Source: an uncultured Bacteroidales bacterium (GTDB lineage Bacteria; Bacteroidota; Bacteroidia; Bacteroidales; Bacteroidaceae). Taken from it: 39,260 bases of DNA. Both the position numbers and the translations under genes were made by a program. Below, piece by piece: positions 8,349 through 17,629 of the stretch. Under the pieces are notes generated by a model, which was not told where the DNA came from, did no database searches, and worked only from the letters and a program-made list of their open reading frames with translations. The stretch spans positions 1 through 39,260 of the forward strand of contig CACXLY010000048.1 in NCBI GenBank assembly GCA_902768605.1, read 5' to 3'. Positions within the stretch are counted from its first letter, which is position 1; every line of letters begins with the position of its first letter.

Positions 8349-9686
8349 ATGATGAAAAACATAAGATATTATATCGCAATGGGTGTGGCATTAGCCACAA
8401 TTTCACTTGTTGGCTGTTCCCGTTTCCAGGAGGAAGACCTGTTCGACGAGAGTGCAGCTCTTCGCATCGAGCACAATGCCGACAAGTTACAGAATATACT
8501 TGTGAATGCGCCTTATGGATGGGTCATGCAGTATTATGTGGGCAGAGGCGTGTCGGTCTTCGAAGGCTTCAACCTCTTTGCCAGGTTCGAGAAGGACGGT
8601 AAGGTGACACTTGCCGGCAACCATCGCTTCCTGCGCAACGGCAACGCTGGCAAGTACACGGAGTACAACAGCCTCTATGAGCTTATTCGCGAGGACGGAC
8701 TTGTGCTTGCTTTCAATACATGGAACGATGTGCTTACTCCCTTCGTTGACCCTGTTGCTCACTGGGCAGCACCTGACAATCTGGTGAAGGACGGCGAAGG
8801 TATGCAGGGCGACCAGAACCTGGTCGTGTTGACAATGAGCGAGAACGAGTTGCTGTTCCGTGGCGAGCGTTACGACGCCCTGATTCGTATGGTAAAGGCC
8901 GACCGCGACTGGCAAACCTATATCAATGACACGCAGGCCATGAAGAACCGGATCACAGGCGAAGACATCAACTCCTATTACATAACAACCGAAAACGAGA
9001 CGATGTATTGCGTAGGTCTGCGCGACGGACGTTACCGCATCTCAGACCGCATAAAGAATCCTCTGAAGGTCGATTCCCTGTCCTGCTGCTTCACGCCTAC
9101 AGGTTTCCGCAACGAAAGGCCGGACACCATTATCGGTCACGTCTTCCAGGAGTTCAAGATGAATGAGGAGGGCACGGCTCTCGTCAACGAAGACGGCACC
9201 GTTCGCATTATTGCGACTTGGGACACGACATTGGCAGAAAGCACACAAATCATGTGGATTGATGCCGAATCCTTGTCAGAAGATTTGAAAGCGCTCTACG
9301 ACCAGCTGAATGCTGCTCTGGCACAAGAGAACAAGAGCTATTCGCTGATACGCCTCGGTATAGGCCGGACCACCAATGCCAACAACGTGACGGGTCTTGT
9401 CATGGAATGGAAGATAAGCCGTACGAAGCGAGGTCATGGCGGTATGGAGCTTGGACGCAGCGTTCCCGCATTAGGTCAGATGACTATTACCTGTGCCCCC
9501 GATGCCATCCTCGACAACGAGATGAAGAAGCATCCCGACGTTGTCATCTCCGCTGTCCGTGCCTTCGGCGCTGCTTTGGCAGGCACATATCAGATGACGC
9601 CCAACAGCAATTTCGTGCCCACAGAGGTTAAGTTCCAGTCGCTTGCAGGCGCAAAGACCTTCAGCCTCAAGTCAGAGATATATTAA
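8349..9686 (+). CDS. DUF4302-type lipoprotein of the uptake locus
   Basis: The protein has 445 residues with a lipobox LVGC (Cys about residue 23) followed by SRFQEEDLFDES. The next segment, 'RIEHNADKLQNILVNAPYGWVMQYYVG', matches the N-terminal pattern of DUF4302 lipoproteins, which recur beside SusC/SusD and HExxH lipoproteins. It starts 18 bases after the metallohydrolase stop. The C-terminal third (FSLKSEIY end) is beta-rich. No catalytic motif is visible. A role in ligand binding or assembly of the uptake complex is inferred from its constant neighbourhood. ATG at 8352 is an equivalent alternative start. Confidence 0.82.
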   Translation: MMKNIRYYIAMGVALATISLVGCSRFQEEDLFDESAALRIEHNADKLQNILVNAPYGWVMQYYVGRGVSVFEGFNLFARFEKDGKVTLAGNHRFLRNGNAGKYTEYNSLYELIREDGLVLAFNTWNDVLTPFVDPVAHWAAPDNLVKDGEGMQGDQNLVVLTMSENELLFRGERYDALIRMVKADRDWQTYINDTQAMKNRITGEDINSYYITTENETMYCVGLRDGRYRISDRIKNPLKVDSLSCCFTPTGFRNERPDTIIGHVFQEFKMNEEGTALVNEDGTVRIIATWDTTLAESTQIMWIDAESLSEDLKALYDQLNAALAQENKSYSLIRLGIGRTTNANNVTGLVMEWKISRTKRGHGGMELGRSVPALGQMTITCAPDAILDNEMKKHPDVVISAVRAFGAALAGTYQMTPNSNFVPTEVKFQSLAGAKTFSLKSEIY

Positions 9687-9756
9687 GGAGACGCCAGCTT
9701 TGACTATCCCAAAAAACAAATAATAACAATTAATCATTAACTTAATTTTACGCATT

Positions 9757-12700
9757 ATGAGGATCAAGAATCTTACTCTTATGCTGATGGCAGTCCTCTT
9801 CTCTTTGGCAGGCTTTGCACAGGTGCAGAAGTCCATGCCGATTGAAAAGAGATTTGCCTTCAATCGTGAGGCGAAAGCGGTTCTGAAGCAAAACAAGCAG
9901 ACTTCCGCTTTTGCATTGAATTCACAGGCTACACCTGTCCGTCCAGTCAGTGGACCAAAGGCCGCCAGTGTAGTGACGCCTCCAGAAGACGGTGAAGTCG
10001 AGTACTTCACGCTCGTTGGTACAAACAGCAGAGGTGGCGACATTACGAGAACCGTGCAGGTTATCTGGGACGGCGACGACGATGTTTACATCTCTGGCCT
10101 GAGCTATTTCATGCCTTTCTCTTTCGTGAAGGGTACCTTCAAGGACGACGAGACCGTCATCTTCGAGATGGGTCAGTACATGGGTGCCATTGATGGTCAG
10201 GACGTCTTCTTCGGCGCAAGAATCAAGGACGACTTTGTGGATGCCGTTGCAGTCTTCGACGAAGTGGCCAACGCCTTCATCTTCAACGACAAGGTCATTG
10301 ATAACGGTGACAGCAAGAAGCTCGACGAGCTTGCTTCCTGGGAACCCAATCTGACTATCGCTCCTGCAGAAGGTCCTGGAGAGTCAATCGTAGAGATTCC
10401 CAACGACATGGAAGTCATTACCTATGCTTATACTGCAACTGACTACTTCTCTGGTCATGCAGTGGTTTCCGGTAATCTGAATGTCGGCTTCTATGGCAGC
10501 GACATGTATATCCAGGGTATGTCCACCGACTTCCCCGAAGCTTGGATTAAGGGTTCGTTTGTAAACGACACGACAGTCGTCTTCCCTTCTCCTCAGCTGC
10601 TTAACGAGGATAGAGGTGTGTACTTCGCATCTTCTGACCTTGACACTTACGTTGAAGAATACGTTTTGTATTATGATACAGAGTCTGGTGCTTTCTATGA
10701 AGGCGAATACTATCCAATGATTACTTCCGACCTGACAGGTTTCTCTCTCTGGCAGTTCTATTATGGCTATTTGATTACGCCGATTACCGAGCAGCCAGCT
10801 ACGCCTGCAGCATCTTTCGTTTCTGCAATGTCGTATATGCCCGACGGTGATTACCTCGAGTTCTCTTTGGCAAAGGTCGATGAAGATGGCTTTGGCTTGG
10901 TTCCCGAGAAACTGTCTTACAAGTTGTGGTATGCTACTGAAGATGGTGATACGCTCGAGGCAACATTCCTGAAGGACGAGTATGCCAGCCTGGCAGAAGA
11001 CATGAAGGAGATTCCCGCTACATATTTCGACGGCTCTGACTTCCAGGAAGGAAAGCTGAGGATGAACTTTGCCGAGTATGCATCTTGGACTGGCCTTGGC
11101 ATTCAGGGCATCTATTATGGTGGCGAGGAACGTCATGAGTCTCAGGTTGCTTGGTACACACCTACATGGCCGCAGACCATTACATTGCCCGACGGCCTGA
11201 CCGTAACAGAGCACAAGCTCAAAGGCTCGACCAACAGAGGCGCTAATGTGGAAAGAACCGTTGGCCTGGCATTTGATGGCGACGACATGTACATCCGTGG
11301 CATTGGCTCTACTGATGCAGATGCTTGGGTGAAGGGTACGAAGAACGCTGACGGCAACTACATCTTCCCGAAGGGCCAGGAGATTGGCATGTATTACGAT
11401 GAAGACCGTCTCTTCCTCTTGGGCTATGACGATGAGGTAGAAGTGACCGACTTCGCTGTGTCTGTCGATGCAGCCAACAACGAATATGTTTTCGCAACAG
11501 ACTTCATCGAGAATGCCGACTACACCGACAAAACCTACTACGTACAGTGGTTGAATGCCGGCACGACCATCGAGATGGGCGAGGCTCAGCCCGAGGTTCT
11601 CACGCCTGTAGAAATTCCTGAAGGACTCGTCACAGAGGTTTATTCCTTCACAGCAACTGCATATTTCGACAAAGTTACAGTTGCCAAGAACGTACTTGTA
11701 GGCTTCGATGGCGATAATGTTTATATCAAGGGCATTTCCGATGCACTTCCCGAGGCTTGGATGATGGGTACTATCGACGGTGATAAGGTTACCATTCCTG
11801 CAGGTCAGTATGTCGGCAATACTGGCACCTATGACTTGTGGACCATTGGCTTCATCGATGGCACTGGCGTAAGCAACTACACCATGGAGTTCGACGAAGA
11901 AACCTCCACACTCACCAACAAGAGCACAGTAGAGTACTTCGGCACAACAAGCGTAAAGGGTAGTTCAAGAAACCTGTCTGACTTCTTCTATGGCATCACC
12001 ATCAAGAAGCTGACCGAGAAGGTTGCTACTCCTGCTACACCTTCTATCACCACCATTGCATTCAATTATGCAGGTGATGAGGTTGAGTTCAACGTGCCTG
12101 CTGTTGACGTTGACGGCGACGGCTTGGTTACTGACAAGCTCTCCTACAAGCTCTACTACGACGAGGGCGACGGCGAAGCTAAGGAAATCACCTTCACCAC
12201 CGACCTCTACGAATGTCTCACCGAGGACATGACTGTCATTCCTTATGGCTTCATCGATGCTACTGAAGAACATCCCAATGGCTGGGATTTCTACGGCTCT
12301 TCTGTATATCTGAACATGGAGCACAGCACTTGGACACGCGTCGGCATCCAGAGCATCTATACAGGTGGCGGCGAGACCAAGACCTCCGAGATTGGTTGGT
12401 ACACCATCACCTTCCCGCAGACCATCGAGCTGCCTGAAGGCGCTGAGGTTGCTACATACAACTTCAAGGGTGAATACATCACAGACTCGGGTAACCAAGC
12501 ATTCAGCCGTCAGGCACAAGTTGCTTTCGTAGGCGAGGAAGTCTATATCGCCGGCGTAAGTGAAGACAATCCCGACTACTGGATTAAGGGTACGAAGAGC
12601 GAGGACGGCACCACCTATACCTTCGCCAAGGGTCAGAGACTCGGTTACTTCCAGACTCAGTCCGGTGCTGTCTATCCTCTCTTCCTGATGGGTTACAGCT

Positions 12701-13824
12701 CTGTATTTGGTGCTCTCGACGTCAAGATGAGTTACGATGCAGAAACCAACACCTTCACCACATTGACCGAAACGGTAGTGAATGCTCAGTATGTTGACAA
12801 CCTCTATTACCTGAACCGTATCGCTGCAGGTGCCCTCATCCAGCCCGTACAGGACGTAGCAGCTGTTCCTGCCACTCCTTCGGCTGACCACATAAGGTTT
12901 ACCGCCTATGGCGACGTCGTTGAGTTCACCATCCCCACAACAGATGTTGACGGCGCACCGCTCATGAGCGACAAGCTTTCCTATAAGCTCTACTACGACG
13001 AGGGCGACGGCGAGGCTCACGAAATCACCTTCACCCCCGAGTTCTACGAAAAGCTCGAGGCTGAGATGACTGAGATTCCTTATGGCTTTACCGATGAATA
13101 CGACTTCTACGCTGGCGAGCTGTACCTCAACATGGACGCATACTATGATTATGCATGGAAGCGCATCGGCATCCAGAGCATCTATGCAGGCGGCGGCGAG
13201 ACCAACGTTTCCGAGATTGGCTGGTACGATGTCACCTATCCCGAGGTTGTTGCGGCTCCCGAAGGTGCTGAAATCAAGAAGTACGATTTCATTGGCTCAG
13301 CTTACTACAACCGCGTTCAGCATGAGACCACCACAGGCGGCATCAAGGTTGCCATGGTTGGCGACGATGTATATGTCCAGGGCTTCGGTTCAGTGGATGT
13401 TGACCGCTGGATTAAGGGTACAAAGGGCGAAGACAACGTCTATACCTTCTCGCTCGGCCAGTATCTCGGCGTAGATTCTTACGAGTATCAGGGCAAAACC
13501 ATCTACGACTACCTCTTCCTCATTGGTGCTGATCCTACTACAGGCCAGGCCGAACCGGTTAAGATGAGTTACGATCCCGAGACAGGCAACTTCACCACAC
13601 TCAACTATATGGTCGAGAATGCCGACTACACCGACAAGCTTTACTACCACAAGCTCTACAACCCCGGTGCACAGTTTGTTCCCGCCGACGGTCCAGACGC
13701 TATCTCACTTGTTGAGGCAGATGCAGAGGGCGATGTTGTCCGCTACAACGTAGCAGGCCAGCGCGTAGGCAAGAACTACAAGGGCATCGTAGTAGAGAAC
13801 GGCAAGAAGGTTCTCCGCAAGTAA
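9757..13824 (+). CDS. Large secreted modular repeat protein of the uptake locus
   Basis: The protein has 1355 residues and a signal peptide (about 1-22, ending AGFAQ). It is built from two alternating modules. Module A (six copies, starting near residues 79, 218, 481, 623, 896 and 1171) carries (M/V)YIxGxxxxxxxxWxKGT. Module B (three copies near 347, 757 and 1039) carries PATP...LSYKLYY(D)EGDGE...IPYGF...RIGIQSIYxGGGETxxSEIGWY. The order is A-A-B-A-A-B-A-B-A. The tail (VRYNVAGQRV...KGIVVENGKKVL) matches the protein at 2-1231 and suggests cell-surface export. It lies 70 bases after the DUF4302 gene with no promoter box between and ends at a strong terminator, so it probably belongs to the operon. 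I do not recognise a named family; a binding or adhesive role is inferred. Confidence 0.85.
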   Translation: MRIKNLTLMLMAVLFSLAGFAQVQKSMPIEKRFAFNREAKAVLKQNKQTSAFALNSQATPVRPVSGPKAASVVTPPEDGEVEYFTLVGTNSRGGDITRTVQVIWDGDDDVYISGLSYFMPFSFVKGTFKDDETVIFEMGQYMGAIDGQDVFFGARIKDDFVDAVAVFDEVANAFIFNDKVIDNGDSKKLDELASWEPNLTIAPAEGPGESIVEIPNDMEVITYAYTATDYFSGHAVVSGNLNVGFYGSDMYIQGMSTDFPEAWIKGSFVNDTTVVFPSPQLLNEDRGVYFASSDLDTYVEEYVLYYDTESGAFYEGEYYPMITSDLTGFSLWQFYYGYLITPITEQPATPAASFVSAMSYMPDGDYLEFSLAKVDEDGFGLVPEKLSYKLWYATEDGDTLEATFLKDEYASLAEDMKEIPATYFDGSDFQEGKLRMNFAEYASWTGLGIQGIYYGGEERHESQVAWYTPTWPQTITLPDGLTVTEHKLKGSTNRGANVERTVGLAFDGDDMYIRGIGSTDADAWVKGTKNADGNYIFPKGQEIGMYYDEDRLFLLGYDDEVEVTDFAVSVDAANNEYVFATDFIENADYTDKTYYVQWLNAGTTIEMGEAQPEVLTPVEIPEGLVTEVYSFTATAYFDKVTVAKNVLVGFDGDNVYIKGISDALPEAWMMGTIDGDKVTIPAGQYVGNTGTYDLWTIGFIDGTGVSNYTMEFDEETSTLTNKSTVEYFGTTSVKGSSRNLSDFFYGITIKKLTEKVATPATPSITTIAFNYAGDEVEFNVPAVDVDGDGLVTDKLSYKLYYDEGDGEAKEITFTTDLYECLTEDMTVIPYGFIDATEEHPNGWDFYGSSVYLNMEHSTWTRVGIQSIYTGGGETKTSEIGWYTITFPQTIELPEGAEVATYNFKGEYITDSGNQAFSRQAQVAFVGEEVYIAGVSEDNPDYWIKGTKSEDGTTYTFAKGQRLGYFQTQSGAVYPLFLMGYSSVFGALDVKMSYDAETNTFTTLTETVVNAQYVDNLYYLNRIAAGALIQPVQDVAAVPATPSADHIRFTAYGDVVEFTIPTTDVDGAPLMSDKLSYKLYYDEGDGEAHEITFTPEFYEKLEAEMTEIPYGFTDEYDFYAGELYLNMDAYYDYAWKRIGIQSIYAGGGETNVSEIGWYDVTYPEVVAAPEGAEIKKYDFIGSAYYNRVQHETTTGGIKVAMVGDDVYVQGFGSVDVDRWIKGTKGEDNVYTFSLGQYLGVDSYEYQGKTIYDYLFLIGADPTTGQAEPVKMSYDPETGNFTTLNYMVENADYTDKLYYHKLYNPGAQFVPADGPDAISLVEADAEGDVVRYNVAGQRVGKNYKGIVVENGKKVLRK

Positions 13825-13858
13825 TCCCCCGCTTAGTGCTCCAGCACAAGCAAACGAT

Positions 13859-13891
13859 AAAGGGGCGGCTCATTCCGAGTCGCCCCTTTTT
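13859..13891 (+). terminator. Strong rho-independent terminator of the uptake locus
   Basis: AAAGGGGCGGCTC (13859-13871), loop ATTCC, then GAGTCGCCCCTTTTT (13877-13891). The stem is GC-rich with a single G-T wobble and runs directly into five T residues. Confidence 0.9.
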
Positions 13892-13907
13892 GCGTCATTT
13901 AACAAAG

Positions 13908-13995
13908 CGTTGCCAGACTGCCAGCGACACGTTGCCAGACAGCCAGCGACACGTGTGTCGTTTGCGATTTTCTGGTGTATCGTTTGCGATTTACT
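13908..13995 (+). repeat. 22-nt intergenic array I (4 units)
   Basis: Units start at 13908, 13930, 13952 and 13974. The first two differ at one base (CGTTGCCAGAC then T or A, GCCAGCGACA). Units 3 and 4 share GTGT(G/A)TCGTTTGCGATTT. The junction of units 2 and 3 forms a perfect dyad CGACAC-GT-GTGTCG. GTGTGTCGTTTGC also occurs in array V (37955-38064). Apart from this array, the terminator at 13859 and the promoter at 14084, the gap 13825-14138 holds nothing I recognise. Confidence 0.8.
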
Positions 13996-14083
13996 CGAAG
14001 AGACAACAGACTCGCAAAACGGGAAAAAGCTCTCTCACGTGAATTATTCCCCCCAAAGGAGCGATTTTCTCAGATTTTATTTA

Positions 14084-14091
14084 TACCTTTG
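14084..14091 (+). promoter_or_regulatory. -7 promoter element of the GH16 gene
   Basis: TACCTTTG matches TAnnTTTG and lies 47 bases before the GH16 ATG at 14139. The predicted leader contains a small hairpin, GCAAC-TTTTTT-GTTGC (14103-14118). Confidence 0.65.
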
Positions 14092-14138
14092 CATAGTTCT
14101 GGGCAACTTTTTTGTTGCATGATAAATTGCTTATTAAG

Positions 14139-14927
14139 ATGAAGAACCGAGTTTTAACATTATTCGCAGTAGTATTCGTATTAGCTTCGTGCGCAACGCA
14201 GCGTCCTGGTTGGAAACGCGTGTGGACGGAGAATTTCAATGGTAAGTCGATTGACGAGAGTGCTTGGTCAAGAGTGCATAAAGGTCCGAGCGATTGGGAC
14301 GACATGATGTCGCTACGCTCCGATCTGGCATACGTAAGCGATGGGCAACTGGTGTTGCTTGGCAAGGTTAACGACCATTCCTCTCCCGATACGACTGCTT
14401 TTGTGACGGGCGGCGTGATGAGCAATGGAAAGAAGTCGTTCAAGCAGGCACGTTTTGAGATTAGGGCAAAGTTCAACAACGTGAACGGCTTTTGGCCAGC
14501 TATCTGGCTGATGCCCGATGCGAAAGTGGAAGCACCCAATTATGCTGAGATTGATATCATGGAGCATCTCAACTCTGATAAGAAAGCCTATCAGACAGTA
14601 CACTCGCATTACTCGCTCCATATCCAGAAAGAAGACATTCCCCCTCACTATGTGACGGCAGATATCAAAGTCGGCGACTGGAACGTGTATGCTGTTGAGG
14701 TGAATCCCGATAGCATCTGTTTCTTCGTCAACGACAGAAAGACGATGACCTACCCCCGTCTTCCCGAGAAAGAATATCAGTTCCCTTGGGCCGACTATCC
14801 TTTCTATCTGATACTCTCCAATCAACTTGGAGGAGCATGGGTGGGCCCTGTCAGCAATCCCGAGCAATTGCCCTCGGAGCTTAGGATTGACTGGATTAGA
14901 GTATATCAGAAGCGAGCCCGTCGGTAA
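14139..14927 (+). CDS. GH16-family beta-glucanase lipoprotein
   Basis: The protein has 262 residues from the ATG at 14139. A longer reading frame from TTG at 14112 is rejected because the signal peptide starts at the ATG (MKNRVLTLFAVVFVLASC, lipobox LASC, Cys18). The catalytic GH16 motif is EIDIME: E137 nucleophile, D139, E142 acid/base. Flanking Trp-rich segments (GFWPAIWLMPD and WNVYAVEVNPDSICFFVND) fit the beta-jelly-roll fold, as does the ending LRIDWIRVYQ. GH16 enzymes cleave beta-1,3/1,4-glucans or related galactans. The exact substrate is not evident. It has its own promoter and is monocistronic, so it is not clearly part of the SusC/SusD operon upstream. Confidence 0.93.
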   Translation: MKNRVLTLFAVVFVLASCATQRPGWKRVWTENFNGKSIDESAWSRVHKGPSDWDDMMSLRSDLAYVSDGQLVLLGKVNDHSSPDTTAFVTGGVMSNGKKSFKQARFEIRAKFNNVNGFWPAIWLMPDAKVEAPNYAEIDIMEHLNSDKKAYQTVHSHYSLHIQKEDIPPHYVTADIKVGDWNVYAVEVNPDSICFFVNDRKTMTYPRLPEKEYQFPWADYPFYLILSNQLGGAWVGPVSNPEQLPSELRIDWIRVYQKRARR

Positions 14928-14976
14928 GTAAGTTCACGATGGTGCCATCACAATCACGCGGGAATTATAGAAAACT

Positions 14977-15244
14977 ATTGCTGTCCGGTGCTTTTATCGG
15001 ACAGCAATAAACTGTTGAAGAAACTTGATGAAGAATATATAAAAGGAGGACAGCGATAACAAGTTATATATTCTGTCGCCCCTTGACTATCGTCGACCTC
15101 GCAACTGGCAGCATGTTCCTTGGCGACCTTTGGTTCGGTGCTTTTCCCCGACAGCAATGATATCACTGCCTTTTTTATTGTCCGAAACTCCGATGAATAA
15201 GTTCGTGGAAGGGAGAGGAATTAACTTTTACCGGACACCAATAA
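14977..15244. repeat. Cluster of inverted CGGACAGCAAT motifs, possible element remnant
   Basis: An 11-bp perfect inverted repeat, ATTGCTGTCCG (14977-14987) and CGGACAGCAAT (14998-15008), has a 10-base loop. Variants recur in both orientations: AGGACAGCGAT near 15047, TCTGTCGCC near 15074, CCGACAGCAAT near 15139, ATTGTCCGA near 15177 and CCGGACACCAAT near 15233. The loop sequence CGGTGCTTTT also occurs twice (14986, 15136). This could be the remains of a small mobile element or a protein-binding cluster. The gap 14928-15321 contains nothing else except the terminator at 15242-15283. Confidence 0.45.
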
Positions 15245-15283
15245 AAAGAAACAGCCCCCTGCAGAGAACATCTGCAAGGGGCT
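15242..15283 (-). terminator. Terminator of the PpiD-like gene
   Basis: AGCCCCCTGCAGA (15253-15265) and TCTGCAAGGGGCT (15271-15283) form a long stem with a GAACA loop. Read on the minus strand the stem is followed by TTTCTTTTT. It lies 39 bases past the stop of the minus-strand gene. Confidence 0.8.
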
Positions 15284-15321
15284 CCTTCTTATTATCTAAA
15301 TATCTTGTTTTCTAAATCTCT

Positions 15322-17475
15322 TTAGAAGAAGATGTAGCGCTTGTCGTTTACGTCGGCTTTCTGCATAAGCTCGCTGGTGAAGTTGCTGAGGTAGCGGCCG
15401 ATGTTCTGCTGAAGCTTCTGCTCTTCCTCCTTCTTGTCGAACTTGGCGCCGTTCTTCGTCTGGTCAAGCACCTGATAAGCATAGACGGCTGATCTGCCCT
15501 TGATGCCGGACTTGAACTCGCCCTTCTTTGCCTTGCTGACGGAACCGCTCAGTATAGGCTCGCTGGAGCCAATCTTCGATACGAAAGCAGAGCTGGCGAA
15601 GGTGATGTGCTTGATGGTGTCGGTCACTGCGCCTTCTATCTTGGCCACGTCAGCCACGCTCTTCGCGCCCTTCATCTTCTCCTGCAGCATGGCGGCCTTC
15701 TTGTCCTTCATCACTTCGCTGGTCAGGAAGGAGCGGATTTGTTCGTCGTCCCAAGCCAGATAGCCCTTCTTGTGGATGCCTGCAAGGGTGATGACGAGCA
15801 GATGGTCGTTGTCGCCGCACTCGTAGAGAGGAGATACGTCGCCCACCTTTGTCTTCTCGTCGAAGATCCAGCGGAGAGCCTCGCGCGTGCTGCGTACATT
15901 AACTACATTGTGCTCAGTGCTGCGGAGGTTGTTGCGCGTCTGAACGTTGTAGCCGGCCTGTGTTGCGTTAGCCTCGATGTCCTCTGCCTTGGCGTTGCCT
16001 GCGAGGAAGCTGCTGAAGTCGTTGAATGCCTTGTTGTATGTGTCCTTGCTGAAGTCGATAGCACGCTTGATGACAGCGACGTCGTACTTCGGAATGATGT
16101 TACGACGGTCCGTAACCTGTGCGATGATGATGCCCTGGCCGTCGAGCACAATCTTGTTGTTGCTGCCGACAGCTGCGGTGGTGATGGTGGTCAGGAACTT
16201 GCGGTTGTTCTCGTCCATAGCCTGGCCCTCGTACTGGCTGCTTGTAATCCACGTCTTGGTGGCGGGCTGGTCGTACTTCTTGGCGATGGTGTCGAAGTTG
16301 GCACCGGCTGCCAGAGCGGTCATGATGCTGTCAGCTGTCTTCTCCATGGCAGCCATGTCGTTGCCGGGAGCTGCAATCTGACGAACCTCGACTGAATCGG
16401 GAAGTGTGGCCTTGCCAATGAGGCGAACGATGTTGATGGTGTTGTCGTGGTCGTGAACGAAAGGACCTACCTGTGCGCCGATGGTCAGTGAGTCGAGCTT
16501 CTCGGCGATGTCGTGAGGCAGAGACTTTGCGCTGACGGGGAGTACGCTGTAGGGAACCTGGCTTGCAGCCTCGCGGACGGTCTTTGCGGGGTCAGCCCCT
16601 TCGAGCAGTGCCTGTGCGTAGCCTTCCATCTCCTTCTGCAGGTTGGCCTTGTCTTCTGCACTGGCAGTCACCTTGATGTCGATGTACTTGATGTCGCGCG
16701 TCTCCTCGTCGGCACGGAACATTTCCTTCATCTCCTCGTACTTAGCCTTGAGGTCGCTGTCCTCAACCTTCACGTCGTCGTCCTTGATGCTTGAGAAGGG
16801 CAGGGCGGCCATGAAGATTTCGCTCTCGTTGGAGCGTGCGTCGAAGCTTGCCTGAGCAGCTACGGGGTTGCTGACCATGAGGCCGTTGAGCAGAGACTGA
16901 TACTTGTTGGTCAGAGTCTGGCGACGGATGGTCTTCTCGATGAACTTCCAGTAGTTGTTCATCTGCTGATACTGCTCCTTCACCTCGCTTGCAAGGTTGG
17001 GATTCGTCATTACCTCGCTGTACTGGTTGAGGAATTGCTTCAGTGCGTTCACGTCGAATGTGCCCTGTGCCGTACGGAAGGGTGTTTGTGCGAGCATCGG
17101 GTTGCGTCCGTTGTTGATGATGTCCTGCATCTCAGCGTCGGTCACGGTGATGCCGAGCTTCTCGCATTCGTGCTGCATGAGTTTGTCGTTGACGAGTGTC
17201 TGCCACACTTGATCGCGCATCATGGAGATCTGGTCGTCGCTCAAGGTGTTCATGCCCTGAGTGAACTTCACAACGTCGGTGTACTCCTCGACCTGTGCGT
17301 TAAAGTCCTGTACGTTAATCTTCTCGCCGTAAATCTTGCCGACACGCTGGTGGCGCTCCGTCTGTGTGTAAGAGAGGGAGCGAACGAACTCCTCGGCAAT
17401 GAATGCGAACAGAGCAAGACCTACAGTAAAGATGAGGATTTTGCCTCTGTTGCGAATTTTTTGTAATGTTGCCAT
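15322..17475 (-). CDS. ppiD: PpiD/SurA-like periplasmic peptidyl-prolyl isomerase, membrane-anchored
   Basis: The protein has 717 residues. A single N-terminal membrane helix (about 12-32, ILIFTVGLALFAFIAEEFV) follows a short basic cytoplasmic end, which is the PpiD topology. Residues about 45-190 form the SurA_N/PpiD_N chaperone region (VWQTLVNDKLMQHECEKLGITVTDAEMQDII). A PpiC-like (parvulin) part follows at about 340-450 (VRQIAAPGND...SIMTALAAGANFDTIAKKYDQ). A second parvulin-like segment lies further on. It should help outer-membrane and secreted proteins fold after Sec export. SecA is encoded two genes upstream on the same strand, but this gene has its own -7 box and terminator. Confidence 0.88.
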   Translation of the reverse strand: MATLQKIRNRGKILIFTVGLALFAFIAEEFVRSLSYTQTERHQRVGKIYGEKINVQDFNAQVEEYTDVVKFTQGMNTLSDDQISMMRDQVWQTLVNDKLMQHECEKLGITVTDAEMQDIINNGRNPMLAQTPFRTAQGTFDVNALKQFLNQYSEVMTNPNLASEVKEQYQQMNNYWKFIEKTIRRQTLTNKYQSLLNGLMVSNPVAAQASFDARSNESEIFMAALPFSSIKDDDVKVEDSDLKAKYEEMKEMFRADEETRDIKYIDIKVTASAEDKANLQKEMEGYAQALLEGADPAKTVREAASQVPYSVLPVSAKSLPHDIAEKLDSLTIGAQVGPFVHDHDNTINIVRLIGKATLPDSVEVRQIAAPGNDMAAMEKTADSIMTALAAGANFDTIAKKYDQPATKTWITSSQYEGQAMDENNRKFLTTITTAAVGSNNKIVLDGQGIIIAQVTDRRNIIPKYDVAVIKRAIDFSKDTYNKAFNDFSSFLAGNAKAEDIEANATQAGYNVQTRNNLRSTEHNVVNVRSTREALRWIFDEKTKVGDVSPLYECGDNDHLLVITLAGIHKKGYLAWDDEQIRSFLTSEVMKDKKAAMLQEKMKGAKSVADVAKIEGAVTDTIKHITFASSAFVSKIGSSEPILSGSVSKAKKGEFKSGIKGRSAVYAYQVLDQTKNGAKFDKKEEEQKLQQNIGRYLSNFTSELMQKADVNDKRYIFF

Positions 17476-17519
17476 GTGTTATTTATGATTTATTTATTAT
17501 TATTGGCTTAAAAAGCGCA

Positions 17520-17527
17520 CAAAGGTA
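17520..17527 (-). promoter_or_regulatory. -7 promoter element of ppiD
   Basis: CAAAGGTA on the plus strand reads TACCTTTG on the minus strand, 44 bases before the ATG at 17475. Confidence 0.65.
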
Positions 17528-17629
17528 CGCATTTTTTTTCATATAACAGACATTTACATGAAGAAAATGTGCGTTCCTGTGCCGTTTTTGCTTTGCAGAC
17601 GTCACAGCAGTGCTCGTCGGATGGGGCAT

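Noticed and set aside
15130..15315. 60-residue ORF beginning in the inverted-motif cluster
   Set aside because: It runs into the ppiD terminator hairpin and has no recognisable domain. A transposase remnant is possible but cannot be supported.
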